Position numbers and translations under genes: made by a program. Under the pieces are notes generated by a model. It saw only the letters and a program-made list of their open reading frames with translations. It made no database searches and had not been told where the DNA came from. A stretch of 64,000 nt of DNA from Vibrio pectenicida (GTDB lineage: Bacteria; Pseudomonadota; Gammaproteobacteria; Enterobacterales; Vibrionaceae): positions 2,046,001-2,110,000 of the forward strand of contig AP024889.1 in assembly GCA_024347015.1 (NCBI GenBank), in the 5' to 3' direction. Of this stretch, positions 59,530-64,000 are shown in pieces (within the stretch, counting starts at the first letter, position 1; each line of letters begins with the position of its first letter).

Positions 59530-60126
59530 TGGTAAGTCCCTTTCTAGGTTTATTTGTGTAGTCCCAAAATCAACCTTATGCACTCAAAACCAATAAGCAA
59601 TTAATTTCATATTAGCTGTTTGGTAAATAAATTTTTACACCTTAATTTATAAAGATGAATAAAAAGGCACTCTATGAGTGCCTTTATAGATTAAAAAATA
59701 TTAAAAATCAGAGCTTAAAAGTTGATACTTTTGTTATCAAATCACCCGAAAGAGCTTTAACAGAGCCCACCTCCGCAAAGCTTCTCCGAACACTGATAAC
59801 TAATTAGTCATCAACTTATTTAATAAATGTGATGAATTTCGTTACTTGATTTTATTGAGTGATAACAAACCAGCATCGAAAGCAATACCTTAAAAATATG
59901 TTGAAGCTATTGGCGAACTAAAAGAAATATTTGAAGTGACTCGAAAGTGACTGCGCTTATCTACAAGCATTGCCAAAACCATGGGAACAAGACGACAAAT
60001 TCACATCATAAAAGTACGCTATTGGAGTCTTTACTCAACTAATATTTCCATAACTGCTAGCTTGAGATCGTTAAACGCACATTTATTGTGCCTTCAGGCC
60101 ATAAATAATACTTGCAAGGAGATATT
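59530..60126. other. Divergent gap between the protease and LPMO genes
   Basis: About 600 bases without a convincing gene. A strong stand-alone hairpin lies at 59663-59685 (listed separately). Short frames around 59900-60050 have no recognisable product. Promoters of both secreted enzymes should be here. Confidence 0.45.
59663..59685. terminator. Orphan terminator-like hairpin
   Basis: A perfect 10-bp stem AAAGGCACTC/GAGTGCCTTT on a TAT loop with A/T runs, the T-run being better on the minus strand. No annotated gene ends here, so it may close a small RNA or be a relic. Confidence 0.55.
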
Positions 60127-61167
60127 ATGAAATCCTGTATGACGTTCGACATTGCCATTACAAGTCTTTTTATGCTCAGCTCATTTGGTGTCTATGCACA
60201 TGGTTGGGTGGAATATCCAAACGCTCGACAAAATATTTGTTACCTCGATGGTGGCTTTTGGGATAATCGCATTCCAAACGCTGCATGTCAGGCAGCATAT
60301 GATCAATCAGGCGCTTATCAATTTGTCCAACGTAACGAAATAGCGATTAACGTCAGTCAGTATTGGGATATGGACCAAGTCAAAGCAGCGGTAAAAGATG
60401 GTAGTTTATGCGGTGCAGGCGACCATGCTAAATCCGGACTAAATATAGCCTCTCCCCACTGGCAAAAGACTCCTATATCACTCGACTCAAATCACCAGCT
60501 AGAACTTATATTTCATGCTACAGCACCTCACAACCCATCATATTGGGAGTTCTACCTAAGTAAAAGTGATTATGATGGTACTCAACCGCTAACATGGGCA
60601 GATTTAGAATTAGTCGACACGGCTGGGAACCTAACTGTCAACTCAAGTAGCAACTACGAGATAACTATTAGTTTACCCTCTAACCGAAGTGGAGGAGCTA
60701 TTTTATTTACCCGATGGCAACGTGAAGACCCTGCAGGAGAAGGGTTTTATAACTGCAGCGATATATCTTTCACTACTGATAAAGTTCAGCCAAAAGTAAA
60801 CTCGTTTACCGCCAATATGCCAATCGAAAACCTATCCGTGCTCAACTATTTTATTCCACAAGGTTTTGGCCCTGTAGAAAGCGGAGATACAATACGCTTA
60901 CGTATATTTAACCAAGACGGCCTCGAGCAACACGATCTTGCGCTCGTAATTACAGACAACAACATAGGACATAACATATGGCCAACTGAGCTTGCTGCCA
61001 AATTCAACAGCACTAGTTCCAATATGTGGTATATAGGTATTTGGCATAACGAGATGAACCACTACATGTTTGATTCCAAAAATCCATACGTAAATCAGAT
61101 TCATGGCCCATCGCCTAATTTTAACTATCAGTTATCTTTGATAAAAAGCCAATACCTAAATAATTAG
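60127..61167 (+). CDS. AA10 lytic polysaccharide monooxygenase, GbpA-like, short form
   Basis: A 346-residue secreted copper enzyme. Signal peptide cleavage after VYA exposes His25 as the first residue, and His135 (ATAPHNPSYWEF) completes the histidine brace. The AA10 domain spans about 25-210. A second domain (about 220-345; GDTIRLRIFNQDGLEQHDLAL) resembles GbpA domain 2. The C-terminal chitin-binding modules of full GbpA (about 485 residues) are missing, so binding to chitin or surfaces may be weaker. The substrate is probably chitin. AAGGAG precedes ATG by five bases. It ends one base from the convergent ABC gene. Confidence 0.9.
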   Translation: MKSCMTFDIAITSLFMLSSFGVYAHGWVEYPNARQNICYLDGGFWDNRIPNAACQAAYDQSGAYQFVQRNEIAINVSQYWDMDQVKAAVKDGSLCGAGDHAKSGLNIASPHWQKTPISLDSNHQLELIFHATAPHNPSYWEFYLSKSDYDGTQPLTWADLELVDTAGNLTVNSSSNYEITISLPSNRSGGAILFTRWQREDPAGEGFYNCSDISFTTDKVQPKVNSFTANMPIENLSVLNYFIPQGFGPVESGDTIRLRIFNQDGLEQHDLALVITDNNIGHNIWPTELAAKFNSTSSNMWYIGIWHNEMNHYMFDSKNPYVNQIHGPSPNFNYQLSLIKSQYLNN

Positions 61168-61168
61168 C

Positions 61169-61915
61169 TCAACAGATGATTGGCTGCGCTACTTCAGCGA
61201 CTGATTTTCTGTCAGCGATGACTTTACCATCTTTAATAGTAATCACTCGCTTAGTCCGCTCAGCCAAAGCATTATCATGAGTAACAATAATCAATGTTCG
61301 ACCTTGTGCGTGAAGGTCGTTAAATAATGTCTCTATTTCTGCCCCAGATTTTGAATCAAGAGCACCTGTGGGTTCATCAGCCAAAATAATTTGTGGGTCA
61401 TTAACTAATGCCCTAGCAATCGCTACTCTTTGCTTCTGTCCCCCAGACAATTGATTAGGCTTATGATCCATTCGATCGCCAAGCCCTACCTGCTTAAGTA
61501 ACTCAGCAGCACGTCGGTTACGCTCTTTCGCTGGAATACCAGAATAGACCAGAGGAAGGGCCACGTTATCGATCGCTGTAGCATAATCTAATAGGTTAAA
61601 ACTTTGGAATACAAAGCCAATTTTCTGGTTACGAATAGCAGCCAGTTGGTTGCTCGTTAAAGAAGCCACATTTTGCCCATCGAGTTGATAACGTCCTTGT
61701 GTGGGTTTATCTAAACAGCCTATCATGTTCATTAATGTCGACTTGCCAGAACCAGACGGTCCTAGTATGGATAAATACTCACCTTGGGTAATATTGAGTT
61801 CAACTCCATCTAACGCTCTGACTTCAGTTTCACCACTCGAATAGAATTTACATATATTAGTGAGTTTAACTAATACGTTCTCAGCCATATCTGCATTAAT
61901 CTCTAGGTTATTCAC
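61169..61915 (-). CDS. MacB-type ABC transporter ATPase
   Basis: A 248-residue ATPase: Walker A GPSGSGKST (about 54-62), signature LSGGQKQRV, Walker B ILADEPTGALD, H-loop IVTHD. It belongs to the MacB/LolD/FtsE group of type VII ABC systems that drive mechanotransmission rather than substrate passage. The start is GTG, overlapping the permease stop by eight bases, so it is coupled to the two permeases upstream. It probably exports a peptide, antibiotic or lipid-linked substrate with an adaptor protein encoded beyond the window. Confidence 0.88.
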   Translation of the reverse strand: MNNLEINADMAENVLVKLTNICKFYSSGETEVRALDGVELNITQGEYLSILGPSGSGKSTLMNMIGCLDKPTQGRYQLDGQNVASLTSNQLAAIRNQKIGFVFQSFNLLDYATAIDNVALPLVYSGIPAKERNRRAAELLKQVGLGDRMDHKPNQLSGGQKQRVAIARALVNDPQIILADEPTGALDSKSGAEIETLFNDLHAQGRTLIIVTHDNALAERTKRVITIKDGKVIADRKSVAEVAQPIIC

Positions 61916-63191
61916 TCTGCAAAGCCTCCATCGGGGTCACTTTGGCGGCGCGATTAGCTGGTAACCACGCGGAAACAACACCCGTAATAATCAAAGTTAC
62001 AATCACAATTGCCACCACCAACCAAGATAGCTCTGGTACTGGACTCCCAAGATGTTCGTAAAACATGTTACCTTCGAGATCAATCGCGGCAATAGCCCAT
62101 ACAATCAGATAAGTTACTACCAATCCAAGAGCTCCTCCAATCGACATCGTCATCAATGACTGAACCAAATAGTGCAAGCGAATCGCAGTAGGTGTTGCCC
62201 CTACAGCCATGCGGACCCCAATATCTCGCGTCGAACGCTTTACCATCGCATACATAACATTGGCGATTCCTACCCCCGCTACCGCTAGAGTTACAAACCC
62301 AATAATGCCCAAAAAGCTCTGTAAACCCACAAGAAACTTTCGCATACTTTTTTGGTCAAGAAACATATCTTCTACTTGAACAACCTGTGCATCTTCAACA
62401 CTTGCCCCATGCTTGCGAGACAAAACCTGACGTATAGTGTCAGCAAGCTTAGTACGAACAGCCCACTGATAAGGTTCAACGTTAATCCCCAAAATGTCAC
62501 CGTCAGGATGATAGCGCCTCCATGTAGAAAGAGGGACAAAACTCGAATAATCGATAGGATCGCCTTGTTCTATATTGGCACTATTTTTTTTCAAAATGCC
62601 TATTACAGTGAATTCCTCATCGCCGATTTTGACTTTTTCACCCACTGGATTTACCTTGAGCGTCACAGTATCAAACCAGCTTTCACGTTCATCTGGATTG
62701 AAAAACTGGGCTGCGAGTGAATAGCCCAGCACTACAACCTTGCGCTGCTCTTGCTGATCAATAGGATTAAACCAGCGGCTTCCTGCAAGAGGCCGTAGAT
62801 TAGTCATCGACTTAAATTCATTCACTACCGCTAGTGGCTGACGCCATGTCCTCTTATCGCCGACAGTAATATCCTCTTCCCATTCTGCCGTTGGGGCTAC
62901 AGCCTTTACTTCAGGAAGAGCACGGATAACTTCAGCATCGTCTATTTTTAGCTTCAGTGACTTACCATTATAAAAACGGCCAAAGTCCTTAGTCGCAATC
63001 CCACCTGTAAGATAAATAAGGTTACCATTACCATTTTGAGCGGTTTTCATTACACCAAGGCGAATGCCTTCACCAACAGCCAGCATGCCCGCAATACACA
63101 AAGTTGCCCATGCAACAGCAAGAATGGTTAAAGCTAATCTGATCTTTTCAGACGCCATTTCTTGAAATATTTGTCGTATTGGTAACCACAT
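61908..63191 (-). CDS. MacB-type ABC permease, second subunit
   Basis: A 427-residue FtsX/MacB_PCD permease: one N-terminal helix (about 15-40), a periplasmic MacB core (about 45-290) and three C-terminal helices (SFLGIIGFVTLAVAGVGIAN onward), with VKRSTRDIGVRMAVGATP as the coupling segment, ending WLPANRAAKVTPMEALQSE. It is paired with a second, different permease three bases upstream, so the exporter is probably a heterodimer with the shared ATPase. Confidence 0.88.
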   Translation of the reverse strand: MWLPIRQIFQEMASEKIRLALTILAVAWATLCIAGMLAVGEGIRLGVMKTAQNGNGNLIYLTGGIATKDFGRFYNGKSLKLKIDDAEVIRALPEVKAVAPTAEWEEDITVGDKRTWRQPLAVVNEFKSMTNLRPLAGSRWFNPIDQQEQRKVVVLGYSLAAQFFNPDERESWFDTVTLKVNPVGEKVKIGDEEFTVIGILKKNSANIEQGDPIDYSSFVPLSTWRRYHPDGDILGINVEPYQWAVRTKLADTIRQVLSRKHGASVEDAQVVQVEDMFLDQKSMRKFLVGLQSFLGIIGFVTLAVAGVGIANVMYAMVKRSTRDIGVRMAVGATPTAIRLHYLVQSLMTMSIGGALGLVVTYLIVWAIAAIDLEGNMFYEHLGSPVPELSWLVVAIVIVTLIITGVVSAWLPANRAAKVTPMEALQSE

Positions 63192-63194
63192 AAT

Positions 63195-64000
63195 TTACGC
63201 CTTTGCACTCAATGCAAGAACAGGAGTCAATCGCGATGCTCGTCTTGCGGGGAAATAAGATGCAATAAAAGCAAGACAAAAAGTCACAAACAACGCCATT
63301 AAAATTGACTGTGGAGTGACAACAGGCTCACCTATCCAATCTGGTAAGTTCATCATTGATAAGACTACAACTAAGCCCAAAGAAAGCATTAGGCCCAGAA
63401 AGGTTCCTATGGCGACGAGGATTAACCCTTCAAAAATAAACTGAGTAAGTATTACGCTTGGAGTTGCCCCTACTGCAAGTCGAACACCAATTTCTCTTGT
63501 TCTTTCAGTTACCGATAAAAACAGAATATTTGCTACGCCGAGAGCACCTACTGCCATAGTCATGGCTCCACTAACTGCGAGAAAAATCTGAATTCCTCTC
63601 AAGATACTGATGATGACATCAGAACTATCGCTCATATCAATAAAAGACAGCGCGTCTTGGTCCATTGGATCAAAATGGAGCTGTTGAGCATAAAATGCGA
63701 CAATATTTTGCCTAAAAAAAGTGGTTTCCACATCATAAGCAGGCTTGGTTAATAGCATCCAAATTTTATCATTCCAAAGTTCGCGATAAGTGGTTTGAGG
63801 AATGAATACTCTGCGACTGTCACCAAATGAAATACCGCTGCTTTCATCATCCAAAATACCAATCACCCGAAAAGGAATCCCATTGACTTTCAATTCCTCA
63901 CCCACACTAAGCGCACTCATTTGAGCAAGTTGATCGCCAATAATCGCTACTCTGGTATGATTTTTAATGTCACTTGGAGAAATATTTCTAGAGCCCAATT
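63195..64000 (-). CDS. MacB-type ABC permease, first subunit, N-terminally cut by the window edge
   Basis: About 268 codons of a second MacB_PCD permease; the frame is open to the window end, so the N-terminal helix and part of the periplasmic domain are outside. The VTERTREIGVRLAVGATP coupling segment and the C-terminal YFPARRASRLTPVLALSAK mark the family. It is similar to, but distinct from, the permease that follows. Confidence 0.88.
   Translation of the reverse strand, partial: LGSRNISPSDIKNHTRVAIIGDQLAQMSALSVGEELKVNGIPFRVIGILDDESSGISFGDSRRVFIPQTTYRELWNDKIWMLLTKPAYDVETTFFRQNIVAFYAQQLHFDPMDQDALSFIDMSDSSDVIISILRGIQIFLAVSGAMTMAVGALGVANILFLSVTERTREIGVRLAVGATPSVILTQFIFEGLILVAIGTFLGLMLSLGLVVVLSMMNLPDWIGEPVVTPQSILMALFVTFCLAFIASYFPARRASRLTPVLALSAKA

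Overview
The window is a chromosomal segment of a gamma-proteobacterium, almost certainly a Vibrio. The evidence is gene order and family content. It carries plzB between lolC and mfd, csiV after mfd, a FadR with the Vibrio-type 40-residue insertion, the DUF1887-fadR-nhaB-dsbB-ftsK-lrp-ald order, yfbV-ackA-pta, and a leucyl aminopeptidase whose active-site spacing matches the Vibrio proteolyticus enzyme. No rRNA, tRNA, CRISPR array or phage was seen. Species cannot be fixed from the sequence alone.

Layout. 1-11.9 kb is conserved core: the msbA end, comEC, a DUF2062 protein, the lolCDE lipoprotein-export operon, plzB, mfd, csiV and a GNAT acetyltransferase. 11.9-16.4 kb is an accessory patch: an intact IS3-family element with a programmed frameshift, a Tat-exported intradiol dioxygenase-like protein, a secreted DNase I-fold enzyme fused to a three-repeat beta-trefoil, and wrecks of two further IS3-type transposases. 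16.4-30.2 kb matches the enterobacterial hinT-ycfL-lpoB-thiK-(nagZ)-ycfP-ndh block read on the minus strand. nagZ is absent, and about 8 kb of accessory genes sit between ycfP and ndh: a two-component cluster (degenerate HD-GYP regulator, MHYT sensor kinase, HDOD regulator), a BCCT transporter, a Pmp3 peptide and an orphan papain-fold-toxin-like protein.

30.5-46.8 kb is again core: a CARF-nuclease-like DUF1887 protein, fadR, nhaB, dsbB, ftsK, lrp, ald, yfbV, ackA, pta, a membrane diguanylate cyclase and a glutathionyl-hydroquinone reductase. 46.9-52.5 kb is a five-gene oligopeptide ABC transporter (oppABCDF) with a hairpin after oppA and a terminator after oppF. 53-64 kb is environmental and secretory: a ProX-like binding protein, a dCache chemoreceptor, a leucyl aminopeptidase and a trypsin-like protease that share a C-terminal PPC domain, an AA10 lytic polysaccharide monooxygenase, and a MacB-type ABC export system that runs off the right edge.

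Functional themes are envelope biogenesis (MsbA, LolCDE, CsiV and LpoB as two penicillin-binding-protein activator systems, FtsK, DsbB), acetate and amino-acid metabolism (AckA-Pta, Ald, Lrp), and polymer scavenging (peptidases, LPMO, Opp). The most novel-looking items are the EEP/beta-trefoil fusion (14759-15955), the orphan papain-like toxin-domain protein (24858-25610), the CRISPR-less CARF nuclease (30575-31744) and the MHYT/HD-GYP/HDOD signalling cluster (18205-22587). Start codons were chosen from visible ribosome-binding sites and family N-termini and therefore sometimes differ from the longest possible frame.
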